Assembly (NCBI GenBank): GCA_947359465.1
Contig: OX375873.1
Coordinates: 88,396,478-88,460,477, forward strand
Length of the DNA: 64,000 bases
Direction: 5' to 3'
DNA from: Metellina segmentata
Taxonomy: Eukaryota > Arthropoda > Arachnida > Araneae > Tetragnathidae
Under the pieces are notes generated by a model. That model was not told the origin of the DNA. It saw only the letters and a list, made by a program, of their open reading frames with translations, and ran no database searches. Positions 24,291 through 38,003 of this stretch are shown here, piece after piece; within the stretch, counting starts at the first letter, position 1, and each line of letters begins with the position of its first letter. The position numbers and the translations under genes were made by a program.

Positions 24291-26107
24291 TTTCGATAGG
24301 CCTTTTGGTTATATAATACATGGAGACGAAACCTTAATAAAAATTAATATTGATTAAGAATACTAAAAACGATTTTTTTAAAATTAAACTGAACATCGAT
24401 CAACTGTCTTGACTCCGTTTTTCTAGTTCTCCCCTTAATTCCAAATTCTTTTATTTTTATCACATTCAAATTTTGGTAGTGCCCGAAATTATCGTTTTCG
24501 CTTACATAATAGACAGAATAATAATTATTCGTTTGCAAGTGAAGGCGGAATAAAAATTAAATTTTCGAATCGGCTGGCACGCGCTTACGATGAATACTAG
24601 CCATTTTCAACCAAGTTGCAATATAACAATTTCATACAAAAAGAAATCGAATATTTCAAGCTCGAAATTTAGTCACAAAAAATGTCAGCAAACAAGTAAA
24701 AATTGAAAAAGTGCGAAGTTCATCAAATATATCTGTAGTCAACAAGAATAATTGGAAAAGTCGAAATTTGGCAAAAATGAGATAGGTGTAGGATTTGTCT
24801 TGGGGCGTTGATGAGAAGTGGATAAGTAATGTGCATAAAAAAAGAGCAACAAAGAATACACTCAAAATAAATTATTACAAAAACTCGATTCACATGAAAA
24901 GGGAAAATCTGAAAAACGTGCTCCTGAAAAGTAGTTTTTAGACTTATCCTGTTGTTATATCCCCTTGAACACAGATATACATTTTCTCATTTTATGGATG
25001 CTGTGTAGAGAATATTCATATCAACACACTGACGTATACAGTCAGTTATACTGTTATTTTGCTCCATCAACATACAAAGTAAATCGCATTAATCACGCTA
25101 CAAATATTCTAATAGCTCGCTTAGATTTCTACTGCGTTATGCTAGATTTGTCCGAGAAATCCCATGAATACTTTATAGGGGAAATCACATCGCCGAATTA
25201 GATTCTAGACTAGATGACGTACGTAGAATTTCTCCCCTTGCGTTGGGAGATTAACTATCTCATGATACAAGCCTCTTCCTTGATCTCCATGCACCGAAAC
25301 GTGTAAGATTCGTAAATATGATATAAGGATTAATCGTGGGTGTGTATCGATTGGGCTGCCTAACATATAAGGATGGACAATCCTTTGAGGTGTTGGCTAT
25401 GTTACTACAGTGTGCGTTTGCAAATGCAAATGTTTCCATTCAAGTTGCAGTTGTGTTGAGCTCCCTAGTTAAGGATTTGGCAAATTTGATCGAGCGTGAG
25501 ATAGGGTTGACAATGTTTCCAACGAGAGTCACAATACGCTGCCACTTAGTTGATTCGAATTTTTTCGTTCAACTTAGAAGCCTTTTTTTGTTAGTGCTAA
25601 TTAGAAACGGTGGGTCACAAAAATATTCATCTACCTAGCAGTTCTAATGTATTTGGGATCTTAAAAGTATTAATTTTGATCAAACCAACGAAAAAGTTTG
25701 CTTTATTAGATTTAACACCATGTAATTTCAAGGTTTCTCAGGGCATATGGTAGTCCGAAATATGTCCTGTTCCTGTACAGAGGGGTGGCCTGTGATCACC
25801 TTTTAAAATGTTCACATCGGTACTATCGGAGGAAAGCATCTATGCGTGATATTTGAAATTATAGAATTTTTGAAGGTATTTGGACTCATGTTAATCGTTT
25901 TGATATTTTTTTTTCTTTTCGTTCTATACTTTAACTTCATATGTCACTGTGACATATGGAGGTTCATAAATGTATTTGTCTAAGTGTCTTTGCAATAGAA
26001 AAAAAATCGAGGTTGCGTATTAATATTACTAAATATATTTTTCTGTCCTCAATCTTCAAAAATCACCCCCTTCCAAAACTAATTTCAGAAGAAAGATAGG
26101 TAGTTGA
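24291..26107. other. Unassigned DNA
   Basis: Open frames of 64-100 codons exist but none has motifs or clear exon borders. Sequence 25200-25640 is less AT-rich than its surroundings, without an identified function. Confidence 0.4.
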
Positions 26108-26182
26108 ATTAATGTCGCAGTGGAGCAACACATCGAGCTGTAGATGACTGTCTGGGATCAACCCCAAAGGGAAATATCACTA
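26108..26182 (-). mobile_element. SINE tail fragment
   Basis: AATGTCGCAGTGGAGCAACA followed by GACTGTCTGGGATCAACCCC matches the tail of the 7816-8154 family. Confidence 0.7.
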
Positions 26183-26344
26183 ATTTCAGCTTAGGAAATA
26201 ATAAAAGTGCACATTATCCTACAACATACGTAATGACTAAACAGCCAGATTTATTGGTGGGAAAAGAATTCTATTAGTCAGGATATCCACAACAGTAAGA
26301 AGTAATGCAAGGAAATATGAAGGTTTTAATCCTATAAAAATACG

Positions 26345-26565
26345 TAAGTAACCCGGATGGCTAAGATCTAATGTATATCCAGGAATCACCATGGTTCCTG
26401 GAGTTTCTGCACTGCGCTAGCAACCTCCGAGCTGTAGGTGGCGCTGGTTCGATTCTTCTCTGAGTGTATTTCTCTGTCTTTGCGTGTATGTTCATTATTT
26501 GACTTTGTCATGTTTAACTAAGCTTGGCGAAATATGCTCCACAAAACCCAAACCTAACCAATCAA
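26345..26565 (+). mobile_element. Second tRNA-derived SINE family
   Basis: CTGCGCTAGCAACCTCCGAG, then the B box GGTTCGATTC at about 26450-26460, form a tRNA-like head. A different 3' part follows, ending in AAGCTTGGCGAAATATGC and AAAACCCAAACCTAACCAATC-like tail sequence. The family differs from the 7816-8154 SINE. Confidence 0.7.
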
Positions 26566-26739
26566 TGCATATACAAGTACTGGGGTCCAATATTAATATG
26601 TGGTTGTTAAATGGATGGCTTGAATACCGTGTTTATAGTATGCAATTCCTCGACTCAAATATACATAATTTCTCTATAACGTATTTTCTCTTCCTCTTTC
26701 TTACTATTACTAATAGTATACGTCTCTTACGTATTTATT

Positions 26740-26900
26740 GGGGCCATCGCCCCGTTGCTAGTGGATATGATGACCACATCATATCCACTAGCAACATGCG
26801 AGTTGTAGTGGGCTCTTATTCCATTTCGGTTAGGTTCGATTCATTTCTGCTTGATCTTTCCTGTGTCAGCAAAACTTTCCATTTGTCCATTACCTAGAAC
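26740..26900 (+). mobile_element. tRNA-like SINE head with a perfect hairpin
   Basis: An A-box-like stretch GTTGCTAGTGGATATGATG and the B box GGTTCGATTC (about 26832-26842) suggest a tRNA-derived head. The A-box side is folded into a perfect 19-bp inverted repeat (see 26754-26795). The 3' part shows TTGATCTTTCCTGTGTCAG. Confidence 0.55.
26754..26795. repeat. Perfect 19-bp-arm hairpin, 4-nt loop
   Basis: Arm 1 is 26754-26772, loop ACCA is 26773-26776 and arm 2 is 26777-26795, with no mismatch. Immediately before it a second perfect hairpin GGGGCCATCGCCCC occupies 26740-26753. Confidence 0.97.
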
Positions 26901-27049
26901 AGCATGGACAAATAACTTCCCTTTGCACCATGAATACAAACCATCGGAAACACCTAGAAGTGTTTCGAACCTTTTGATTTATAAAGCAGTCTGTGTTCAC
27001 TGTTAACTCACTGCTTAACTAATGTCTCTAACTAACCCAAAGGCTGGCG

Positions 27050-27170
27050 CACGTTAACTCCATCGTAGCTTCAAATGTCCTGACATTGACGTGGTGTGGA
27101 AGTTTGGAAAGTTGGGGTGCCAATGTAGGTATTGACCTCGTAATCTCATCGTGTTTCAAAATTTCGTTAA
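27050..27170 (+). mobile_element. SINE fragment
   Basis: TGACGTGGTGTGGAAGTTTG, AAGTTGGGGTGCCA and ACCTCGTAATCTCATCGTG follow the plus-sense body of the first SINE family, with decay. Confidence 0.6.
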
Positions 27171-27194
27171 ATAAAACCTATATGAGCTTTATGT

Positions 27195-27281
27195 GTATGT
27201 CTATGATATGACGTTGTCTGTCTTGTACTAGGCGCAGCTTGGTCAGATATGACCCTTGCGCCATAAAGACGTAACCAACCA
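27195..27281 (+). mobile_element. Tail of the second SINE family
   Basis: GCGCAGCTTGGTCAGATATG then CCCTTGCGCCATAAAGACG and CCAACCAAC. The same tail, CCCTTGCGCCATAAAACCC, occurs at 43138-43169. Confidence 0.65.
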
Positions 27282-27801
27282 ACTTGTATATTCATTTCCC
27301 CTCAAATTTTCTCGCAAACAGCTTAAGTTTTCGACTTGCTCATGAATATCACTCGACAAAAAAAGATAGCGTGAAAATTTGAATGTTGTGGCGTGAGATT
27401 CGGAACTGCCCGTCAAGTGGTGATTTCTTTTCCGCGAACTCATCCCACCCCTATTCAATCAGAAAATGATAATGAGGATCATCAAACTGGTCATTTACAT
27501 AACAATGACTAAGATATACGAAAAGTTCGCCTCGCAACGAAATGAATATTTAGTGGCTTGCTAGCGACTCCATAATTAACAGGGCCCTTATTCTCCAAGT
27601 ATGAGTAGTACTTGGAGTCGATCGTTTCAAACTAGACCTTACAGATTCAGAGTGGAACTTGATATATGTAAGGTTGGTATTTCATCGCAAGTAATCTGTA
27701 AAATGGAACTTTTCTGGAATCCTAGTATTTTTATTTGAATCAAAAATAGCTGTATGTTCGGTGAGAAGTAGGATATTGACTTCAAATGTAATTCTTTATA
27801 A
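27282..27801. other. Unassigned DNA
   Basis: No gene or repeat recognised. Confidence 0.4.
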
Positions 27802-28132
27802 CCCTATTGGTGGTTTTCTTGACGAGGTATCTCCCCTTTTGCTAAACCATTAGAAGATCTTGATGGATGATTACGATCTCGTCGTTAAAAAAATATATAC
27901 GAGATCTTTATCTCGTCATCATCAAAAATCGGTAATATCTTCGTGAAAGTATGTTTCGTTATTCATCAAAATTGTTCCGATTTTAAAGGACGAGATATCT
28001 TGTCGTTAAAAGAAAATATACCAGATCTTTATCTCGTCTACATAAAAAATCAACCAATATCTTGATGATGGTGTGTCTCGTCAGTTATCAAAATTGTTCC
28101 TATCTTGAAGGCGTCGTCGAACAGGTTAGAGG
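27802..28132. mobile_element. piggyBac-like MITE, copy a
   Basis: It starts CCCTATTGGTGGTTTTCTTG and ends GGTTAGAGGG. The inside repeats a unit built on the palindrome GACGAGATATCTCGTC and AAGATCTTGATGG-like sequence about four times. The left flank TATAA and right flank TAAA are decayed from TTAA. Confidence 0.7.
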
Positions 28133-29159
28133 GTAAATTGTTTGATGAATTTGGACTTGGAAAATTTTCGAATCGTTTCAATTTCGCGTTGAAATTTACT
28201 GATATGATTTTCAAGTTTAAGGTAATCATTCCTTTGTGTTAATTTACTCATAACATAATTGATAGAGTAGAGAATATAGGATTTTTGACTTTAATGTAAT
28301 AAACCAATGTTCATATGCATCGCGCACTTGAAACATCGTAAAATTACTCAATGGTTGCATGAAATTCTTGAACTTCCAAGAAATAAAAGAATACATGAAT
28401 ACATGCCTCTGCAAACGGTATAACTTGCAATATTTTGTCGTCTTACCATCAAAATCTCGCAAGTCTTCAAATAAAAAATTGTCAGAAACAAAAAAAACTA
28501 GGTACGACATTGTAGACCAGAATTGCCATGCTGTTGACATAATTCGCCCATAGGGTTTATAACTCATATAGACTTAATAGCATTTGAAACAAATTTAATG
28601 AGCCCATAATATATTTGTAACTTTATAACCACACGGTATAAAAAAATGGACTCCCGAGAGATTGATGTTTTGATCAAACGATGATTCATATTTATTAATT
28701 TCTTGTCTTGCTAAAACTTACACATACCTTATATAAATTCAAGCAGTCTATTACATATAAACACTTATAGATGCATACAACCATTCATTTTATTTTTGTT
28801 CTTGGATTTCCGTAAGTAGTTTTATAGAACTGAAAGATACTGGAAATGTTCAAAGTATCTGGAATACATCAGTCATACAATCCTAGTCCTGAAAATAAAT
28901 ATCGTAGTCTAAAATATTTGGTAGCTATTTAAATTTCTCCATTTAGAGTGTCATCAAATTTCCTGCAAATTTTAATGAATATTAGAGTTTTAGTCATATT
29001 CCAAACGTGAAGTATAAAACTAATTGCAAAAGAAGTGTTTGACTTTCTGTTCAATAATTTTAAACGTATGTATTAATCGGATGAATGTTTTCCATTATAT
29101 CTTGATGCATTTTTTAAATTCAAGATAAAAGTATGTTTAACAAGTCATTTTGGATTTCC
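28133..29159. other. Unassigned DNA
   Basis: Overlapping open frames on both strands (28244-28567 minus, 28359-28553 plus) have no recognisable domain, and I cannot tell whether either is coding. Confidence 0.35.
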
Positions 29160-29365
29160 GTCCAAGTGGTTTCTATTAGATATCTCGTCAATGAAATATC
29201 TGACCAATTTTTTTAATGATGATGTACCACTTTATCAGGATATTGCTGGCGACGTGATCACAATCAGGTCTGGTTTTTTCTAAGCTCGAGATACGTTGTC
29301 CATCATCAGGATCTGGTCAGTTTTGCTAATGACGGTATACCTCGTCGAGAAAACCACTATGACGG
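29160..29365. mobile_element. piggyBac-like MITE, copy b
   Basis: The right end is CGAGAAAACCACTATGACGG followed by TTAA at 29366-29369. Inside are AGATATCTCGTCAATG and ACCTCGTCGAG half-palindromes and CAGGATCTGGTCAGTTTTGC, the family unit. The left end is decayed. Confidence 0.65.
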
Positions 29366-29369
29366 TTAA

Positions 29370-30187
29370 TTAACGTAATATATTACCTGAATCAATCCCA
29401 AAAGGGCTTAAGAAAGTTAAGGAATAAGGTCAAACTTACTAGTCTTCTAGGTATTATATTCTGAAATTCACGAAAAAACAGGACCTCACAAGTTATGCTT
29501 TTCTATCATGTTCTCAAGAATATGTTCCTCGATCATCATTTATGAAGACTAAGCTAGTTTAAATGACATTCTCATTTTTTATCACTAAGGACATTTGGTC
29601 TCCCATCTTACACGTCACAGTCCATCACAGAAAATTTCATAAGCTCTGCAGCAGCCAACAAATCCAATGCATTTTAATCACTACTTACCTCCAGCTCACG
29701 ATCCCGCAGAATCTCGTCCGAAACGAGGCTCACTTCTCAGCACGGCTGAAGTAATTAAATTTGAAGGGGGCCACGGCAGTCCACCCACATCACAAGACAA
29801 AGTTCGGGGGTAGTGGAGCAGAGTAATGGCATTTTTACAGCAATCGAGCAGAGTGGTGTCGTCGCTACCCCTCCCCCCCCCCTTCTCGTTTCATTTAACT
29901 ATTTTAATTAGGATCTAATTATCCAGGGAGAACTGCCAAAAATTCGAAATTCCGGTCACGTGGTAGACGCTATGAGGACATTAAAGCATTCTTTTGATAA
30001 TGACAGACAGATTAACTCGTATATATATTGGCAATTCGCTCGCGTAGAAGTGCGTGCGAGTTTCGGTGTGTGTCGCTAGGTAATTTTAAATTCGTCCAGC
30101 GATTGGACTAATTAAATATCTAGTAATTATAATTTGACGGACAGATTTATCTTCTTGCTCTGGGCATGATTGCAAGTACAGTATGCT
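29370..30187. other. Unassigned, less AT-rich DNA with a possible promoter
   Basis: Includes a C-run at about 29873-29881 and the candidate core promoter described for 30015-30085. No supported coding exon. Confidence 0.35.
30015..30085 (+). promoter_or_regulatory. Candidate TATA promoter with short leader exon
   Basis: TATATATATTGGCAATTCGC is followed about 50 bp later by GTGTCGCTAG|GTAATTTTA, which resembles a splice donor. The intervening leader is unusually GC-rich for the region. No downstream acceptor or coding exon was found, so this is only a suggestion. Confidence 0.2.
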
Positions 30188-30191
30188 TTAA

Positions 30192-30404
30192 CCCTCCATG
30201 TGATTTCGACGAGCTATCTTGTCCATCAAGATCTAACCAATTTTGCTTTGACTATATATATCGTAATCAATATATTACTATTATTTTTTCATGATGACGA
30301 GATTAAGATCTGTCCGGCTCTCTTCTAAAGACGAGAAATCTCGTCCGTCAAGATCTGATGAGCTTTTCTGATGACGATATACCTCGTTGTAATCACAAGG
30401 AGGG
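30192..30404. mobile_element. piggyBac-like MITE, copy c, intact TTAA on both sides
   Basis: TTAA (30188-30191) precedes CCCTCCATGTGATTTCGACG, and AATCACAAGGAGGG precedes TTAA (30405-30408). The inside has GACGAGAAATCTCGTC and CATGATGACGAGATTAAG. TTAA duplication with CCC...GGG ends is the piggyBac signature. At 213 bp it cannot code for a transposase. Confidence 0.85.
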
Positions 30405-30594
30405 TTAAACATTCATTTTGGTTTCAAAAATACATACCTCTTCAGGGGTACATTTCTTTTATATGTGTATGGGTTTCACGAACCCAAGGTATCCTAACGA
30501 TCCCTCCTTTTCCATTTCTCTGGTATACTTGGGGATCGTGAACCTAGGATATTCCAAGAGATCTTTCTCTTCTCCATCAATAATGGGTAGATCT

Positions 30595-31240
30595 ATGGTG
30601 GGCTAGTCGTAGGACGATAATCGCCCAGACATGTTCGAGAAATAGATCTTGTGACCGGGTAGGCCATAGAAGAAGTAAAACCTGGTGGACATTGAAGAAC
30701 TGTTAAACTTTGCGAACCACGTGCAATTAGGTATAAAACAGGCTTCAAGACTTCTGAGATATTGGGGTGGAAGTTGATTGTTCCGACAATATATGCTAGA
30801 TGGGTTCGAGAGTAATGTCCAATGACGCTCCATACTATAAACCCAGATTTCGGACTGGTATGTGTGGATGCATAGTGCAAGAGTCAGTCAGTCACCTCAA
30901 TTACAGTCAGACTCAAACCGTGGTGCTATATATAGCCTGGAGAAAGATATTCATCTGAAAAGATATTCGTTTGTAGATGTACGCCATTGCAGTCACAGAG
31001 GCTTGTGCTGTAGATTAAAGGTAGTCGTAGCAACGCATACCTTGAAAAAATTTCCTGTTATTGCAGAAGATGTCGAATTGTACCTGCTCACACCCATTTC
31101 TGTGCAACAAACCCAAATAATTCTCGAGCTAGGGTTCTTGATGTTGCAGTACGATCCATAATAGCCATGTGCACACAAAATGTGTGTCCTCTGGTATAGT
31201 GATATGACTGGGTACTGCAATCCTTCAGTCATTCAGTCCC
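30595..31240 (-). pseudogene. Tc1-like transposase fragment, decayed
   Basis: In the first frame (30880-30593) VWSVIGHYSRTHLAYIVGTI then ISEVLKPVL is the block between the first and second catalytic Asp in Tc1 enzymes. A frame change gives LLLLWPTRSQDLFLEHVW, the region of the final catalytic Glu (here LEHVW). Upstream, around 30960, FSDEYLSPG corresponds to the FSDESRF motif with the first Asp. Several stops and shifts make it non-functional. Terminal repeats were not found. Confidence 0.6.
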
Positions 31241-32168
31241 TCCTGTACTCACCTATTTTCGCCATATTCGCCTGATTGTGGTTTGATTTCGTCCCCCCAC
31301 GAGCACTTATCTCTCGGCAGAAGAGTCCGCAATCTCCAAAAGTCAAAATTCTTCCTCGGACAAATTCAAGGAACGCATTCGTATGACGATCGCAGTATTT
31401 TTCGCAAAGGAATAGTTAAGCTCCCACACAGAAACAGCAAGGAAGCAAAACTCCAATACTTAAAATCACCTCTATGATCTCCCTTTTGATACTGCTTACA
31501 ACGACGTTACTAGCACACATGATTTGCATATACGCTTCAGTGTTAATAATTCCATATTGTTGGAATTTTAAGACTATTTTATGCTTCCTTCATGGTGTTT
31601 CATTATCGATAAATTTCAATCCCAACTTTTTTGCTTCTTCCAGGGATTTGAGTCAGAGTTAATTTTTACGGTACAAGTATATAATTTTCTACATACTGCG
31701 TTCTTTCGACTCTGGAGCTAAATGAGACAAACTTTGGGGGCCCATACATAGAGACCTGTAGCAATAAATATTCTCTTTACAGTATTAGTCGACGTTACTG
31801 TTGCAGAAACAACCACAAATAGTTGATGTTATCATTTGATAATACACCAGTCATTAAACGATATTGGGTCCCGAAAAACGTTTTTTTCTGGCTATGACAT
31901 TTGTTTAAAATACTATTTACAACCGAGAAATAGAAGAGAATGGAGCACATTAAAAGTAATTCCCTCATTCACCAGCTTCTAGTTCAGTTCTCATTTCAAC
32001 ATCAAAGGAGACCTTTGAGGATCGTTCATACTCAATTTCCCTGGACATGATAAAGCGTATGGTCATTCCAAATTTCGGCAAAAATATATACTTACACAAA
32101 ATCTAGATACAAATGTTTCATTTTTACTCAACTAGCTTGCATGCTTGAATCGAAGTCAATCCTCTTCA
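31241..32168. other. Unassigned DNA
   Basis: Two plus-strand open frames of 62-64 codons (31283-31477, 31474-31662) show no recognisable domain. Confidence 0.35.
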
Positions 32169-32344
32169 CCCTCCTGGTGGTTGTATCGACGAGGTATTTA
32201 TCTCACCAAAACCTCAATCATTACTTACCAGATTTTGATGGACGAAGTACCTCGTGATTAAAAGAAAACGAACCACGTCTTGATCAGTAAGAAAATCATC
32301 AATGTCTTGATGGACGAGGTATCTCGCTGAAAAAACTTGGAAGG
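32169..32344. mobile_element. piggyBac-like MITE, copy d
   Basis: The left end is CCCTCCTGGTGGTTGTATCG and the right end GGAAGG is followed by TTAA (32345-32348). The inside has TTGATGGACGAGGTATCTCG and ATTTTGATGGACGAAGTACC. Confidence 0.75.
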
Positions 32345-32463
32345 TTAAGATTGCATATTCTACTGGAAGACCACAACCAGGAGCATCAATTCCTCAGGGC
32401 ACACATATATATGTATATGGCTAGAGCCCAACTCCTTAAAACTTAGTTTATTATTAAATACTA

Positions 32464-33355
32464 CACCGTCCAGTCACATTAATGTGACCACCACCTACTT
32501 TCGACGTCAACGTGAAATAACCAATCACAAAAGGCAGGTGGCAGCACATTGCAGTAGAGTGTATATAAAGGATGCCCTATGGCATCGGAAAGCATTTCAA
32601 TCGTTGGCGTAATGCAGAAACGTAGCGATTTATCCGACGTCCAAAAGGGCATGATTATTGGCTTTCGGGCCAAGGGTGGAAGCATTTCGGAAACGGGTCA
32701 TTTTGTGAACAGCTCGCGTGCCGCCATGGTAAAAGTATACCGTGCATGGCAAAATGGCACTATCCAAAATCAGCGGCACATGCGGTGCACCATGGGCTAT
32801 AGATGACAGAGCCGAACGAAGGCTACGGAGATACGTTCGGGCGAATAGACGTGCAACTGTTGAGCAACTGACCGCCCAGATGAACCAAGGGGCTACCAAG
32901 AGTGTATCCTCAACAACGGTTCAGCGAACGTTGCTGCGCATGGGCCTCCGCAGCAGACGCCTGGTTAATGTACCTATGCTTACTGCTGTTCATCGGCGAC
33001 GAAGGCTGGAACTAGCACGCCAGTACCGCAACTGGACGTCCACATAGTGTCGACCGCTGGCTTTTTCCGATGAATCACGTTTTATGCTCCATCGGACAGA
33101 TGGACGTTGGCGTATATGGCGTGAAACGTCTGAAAGCAAACACCCTGCAACAATTAATGGAAGGATCCAGGCTGGAGGAGGGAAGTAATCTAGCTCAGCT
33201 GGCCACGGCACTGGGGTCGGCATGGCTCAACATCCCAGTGAACACCTTCAGAAACCTAATTGACTCTCTTCCTGCACGTCTCGCTGCGGTCCGCTCTGCC
33301 AAAGGTGGTTATTCTGGCTTTTGACAGATGGTCACATTAATGTGACTGGACTGTG
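32464..33355 (+). mobile_element. Tc1-like element, internally deleted, TA duplicated
   Basis: The left end CACCGTCCAGTCACATTAAT (TA at 32462-32463) and the right end ATTAATGTGACTGGACTGTG (TA at 33356-33357) are inverted repeats that themselves contain the palindrome GTCACATTAATGTGAC. Length is 892 bp against about 1.4 kb for complete relatives. It sits exactly against the left terminus of the next Tc1. Confidence 0.9.
32579..33324 (+). pseudogene. Tc1-like transposase with catalytic centre deleted
   Basis: The N-terminal block reads KRSDLSDVQKGMIIGFRAK and then NSSRAAMVKVYRAWQNGT, the first helix-turn-helix. The second block (about 32770-33047) contains DDRAERRLRRYVRANRRATV and RTLLRMGLRSRRL, the second DNA-binding helix set. 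AFSDESRFMLHRTDGRW follows in another frame and holds the first catalytic Asp. The sequence then jumps to the C-terminal tail PARLAAVRSAKGGYSGF, so the second Asp and the Glu are gone. At least two frameshifts add to the damage. Such deleted copies can still be mobilised in trans if their ends are intact. Confidence 0.85.
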
Positions 33356-33972
33356 TATATGCACAAAGATATTTGGACACTGCATGTTTTTCAGAAAAGG
33401 TGCTTCATAATTCTATTTAGTAACGGGTAGGCCCTTCTTTTGCTTCTATTACAGCTACAACACGTCGAGTTATACTTTGCACAAGTTCTCTGTAAGTCTG
33501 GGCAAGAATAACTCTCCATGCCTTTTGAAAGGATGTGAGTTGCGATTGTTGTGAAGATAGGTGTGCATTAGGGTGGGTCGAAAAAAAATCAATATTTTTT
33601 TTTTCGGAACGCTTTAGTGCGGAAATGTTGACTATTGTAATAAGAAGAAAAACGGCATAAAAAAATAAAATCGGTTAACATCTTTCGTTTGCGCATCGTA
33701 CTTAAAGTTTATGAAAAATTGCAAAAATCGCGCCTTTTTGGAAAACATTTTAAGTTAGTTAAAACTTTTCTTATAAACACGCTTTAATTTGTTATGCTTG
33801 TTTTACGGTTTAAATAACCTAAATAAATTAAATTCTTATCAATAATCTAATTTTTTACATAAGCGCAACTTTTTAGAAAAAATAGAAATTTACCTAGTGA
33901 TATTGATAGCTCAGACAAACGAAAAATAACGCTTTGAGTTAACCATTTGATGAACTCGAGGAAGGAGATACA

Positions 33973-34107
33973 TCTATATAAATAAGAATGGAGTGTTTGT
34001 TTGTACATTCAATATTTTCGACCCATTTCAAGTTTTCTATCCGTTTTGGACCCTACTGATGCCGAATCCGTCTTTTTCTCGTTTGGTGTCTGTCTGTCTG
34101 TCTGTCC

Positions 34108-34193
<86 letters not shown>

Positions 34194-35647
34194 ATGTTGT
34201 GCCCTATACACGTCCACGCGGTTTAAGATATTTTCATGAAAATTTGCATACAGTGAGTACTTATCTTCATTTAGTGAGTGGCATTGGTTGCGAAAGTCTG
34301 TCTGTCCGTCTTTCTGTTCTATGCTCGATTTTGTGTTAGTGTGTTTGTGTAGACATCACATGAATTGTATTTCAGATATTTGATTGCATTGTATTTTATT
34401 TTATCCATTATCTATTAGTTTAGTGAATGCAATATTAAACATTTCTTTATTGTTATATTTAGTTGAATTTCATGCTAAAACACCTGAGTAAGTATACTTA
34501 AATCAACCATAATTTGGTAGTTTTGGAAAAATTGGAATGTCCATTGAATATTAAGATTACTTCGATTGCTTTACCAGTACTGCTGAAAAAGTAATTATTC
34601 TTCAAAAAATTATTTTTTTTAATGGAATTTCATCTCTGATACTTCATTTATTTCGAGTCTTATTTTTATTCTTTGCTCAATAAAACGATTTAAGAATATT
34701 TGGGACAGACGATATTTTTCAATGAAACGAGATTGAACAAGATCTCGCGAGCAGTGATATTTTTTCTGGTTCTTTCGCTCTGAATTAATTTCACATTTCT
34801 AAATTTTGTACACTTTTAGTTGTAAGTTGTGGCAACTGTGCGAGATCAAGAGATAAAATTGAATCACAAATTAATATCTTTAGAACAATTTTTTGAGACA
34901 TCTTTTATTTTGTTTTACTTTGCTGTTTCCTGTTTTAAATATTTATTCTTTTAATAAATGTGTTTTCCTTCTCATCACACGCAACAGCACCACAAAGTAT
35001 TAGACTTAAAAATGTTAGGTAAGTCAGTATAAATTTTCAGTAAATTTTAAGTGTAGTTATGCCAATATTTAAAGAATAATGCCGTTATTTAAAGAATAAT
35101 GCCGTTATTTAAGAATAATGCCTTTATTGAAAGAATAATAATGTTTATTAATCCAAACTAGAACTTTTTCCAACATTAAAAAATTCGTTGTAATAATGAC
35201 AGGAGAAGATTGCAAAATTTCACAATGTCGCATACCGGAGGCAAGAGTGCCACAAGTAAAAAAATATTGTTTTGTTGACTATGAGTGCGAGAGCACTCGC
35301 CGTAAATCGTAATTTTAATTAATTGAGTTGAACATGAAAAGAACTTAAGAAAGGGAATTCCAAATCTTCCTATAAATTGTCTTTTATAGTAGTAACCTTA
35401 GTATCACATTTCGTCATTTTGTAGCTTTGTCATACAGCAATTGTGCGATGTATGTGAAATGTATTACATGAATGGATATGCATGTGTAGGATCTGTGTCC
35501 AAAGTAAGTTGTAGAAAATATAAAGATGGCGAAAGATGTTAAAACAAATTTTTATTCTACAAAAAACGTAAGTCATTATATATTTTGATTATCTCTTCAA
35601 TCTAGAGTAAACCAATTCAAACCGAGTAAGGTCGGGTATTTTGCTAG
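33973..35647 (+). mobile_element. Helitron copy 3, first of a tandem pair
   Basis: It starts A|TCTATATAAATAAG and ends with hairpin CCGAGTAAGGTCGG and CTAG. The TCTG microsatellite has grown to about 26 units (34088-34192). It shares with copy 4 the variants GACGATATTTTTCAATGAAA and TTTTAGTTGTAAGTTGTGGC, which copies 1 and 2 lack, so 3 and 4 form a subgroup. Confidence 0.92.
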
Positions 35648-37295
<1,648 letters not shown>

Positions 37296-38003
37296 TGTTC
37301 AATATAAGTTGATCCCGGTACCTGGATAAGAGAATAGTGTTTTTCTTTTACATTCCTGAGAAATTGCTTGGCATTCAATTTTTCGACGAACAAAGTATCA
37401 TCTTTTCGTCCGTCAAAGAAAAGACCCCAACTTTTCTCAGGAGGTTCAAACCAGTTCTATCTATTTCAAGTGAGTTCTTGTTCGCTTTGTTCTAGCAAAA
37501 GAAACGAAGAGTTGCACAGTGAGAACTTTTTTTTTCTAAGACGTTGCACGAACGGAAAAAATTAGAATATTGATCAGACTTTAATTTATTTAGGTTAGTT
37601 AAATCATAAATCAAGCATAAAAAACGAAAGCGTGTTTATTTTAAAAGTTTTAATTAACAGAAAAAAATTACAAAAATATAGTGATTTTTGCAATTTTTCA
37701 TAAATTTTAAGTACGTGCGCGAACGGAAGATGTTAACCGATTTTAATTTTTTCATGCCGTTTTTCTTCTGATTACAATAGTCAACTTTTCTGCACTAAAA
37801 CGTTCCGAAAAAAAATATTGATTTTTTTCGACCCACCCTAGTGTGCATGGCAGTGTCCTTCCTACTCGTTGCTCCAGTTTGTCCCACAGTTGTTCGGTCG
37901 GATTGAGATCGGTGCTGGCCATCGGTGCTGAATAAGCCAATCGGGCAAATTCACCTCACTTTCATGAAACCATTCCAGCACTCGTTTTTCAGAAGGACAA
38001 ATA

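Noticed and set aside
28244..28567. 107-codon minus-strand frame as a gene
   Set aside because: It overlaps a 64-codon plus-strand frame in AT-rich DNA; no motif or splice sites support either strand.
34001..34339. Cys/Ser-rich proteins (repeated SVCL) at 19.1, 34.0 and 35.7 kb
   Set aside because: They are translations of the TCTG microsatellite inside Helitrons and occur in several frames and on both strands.
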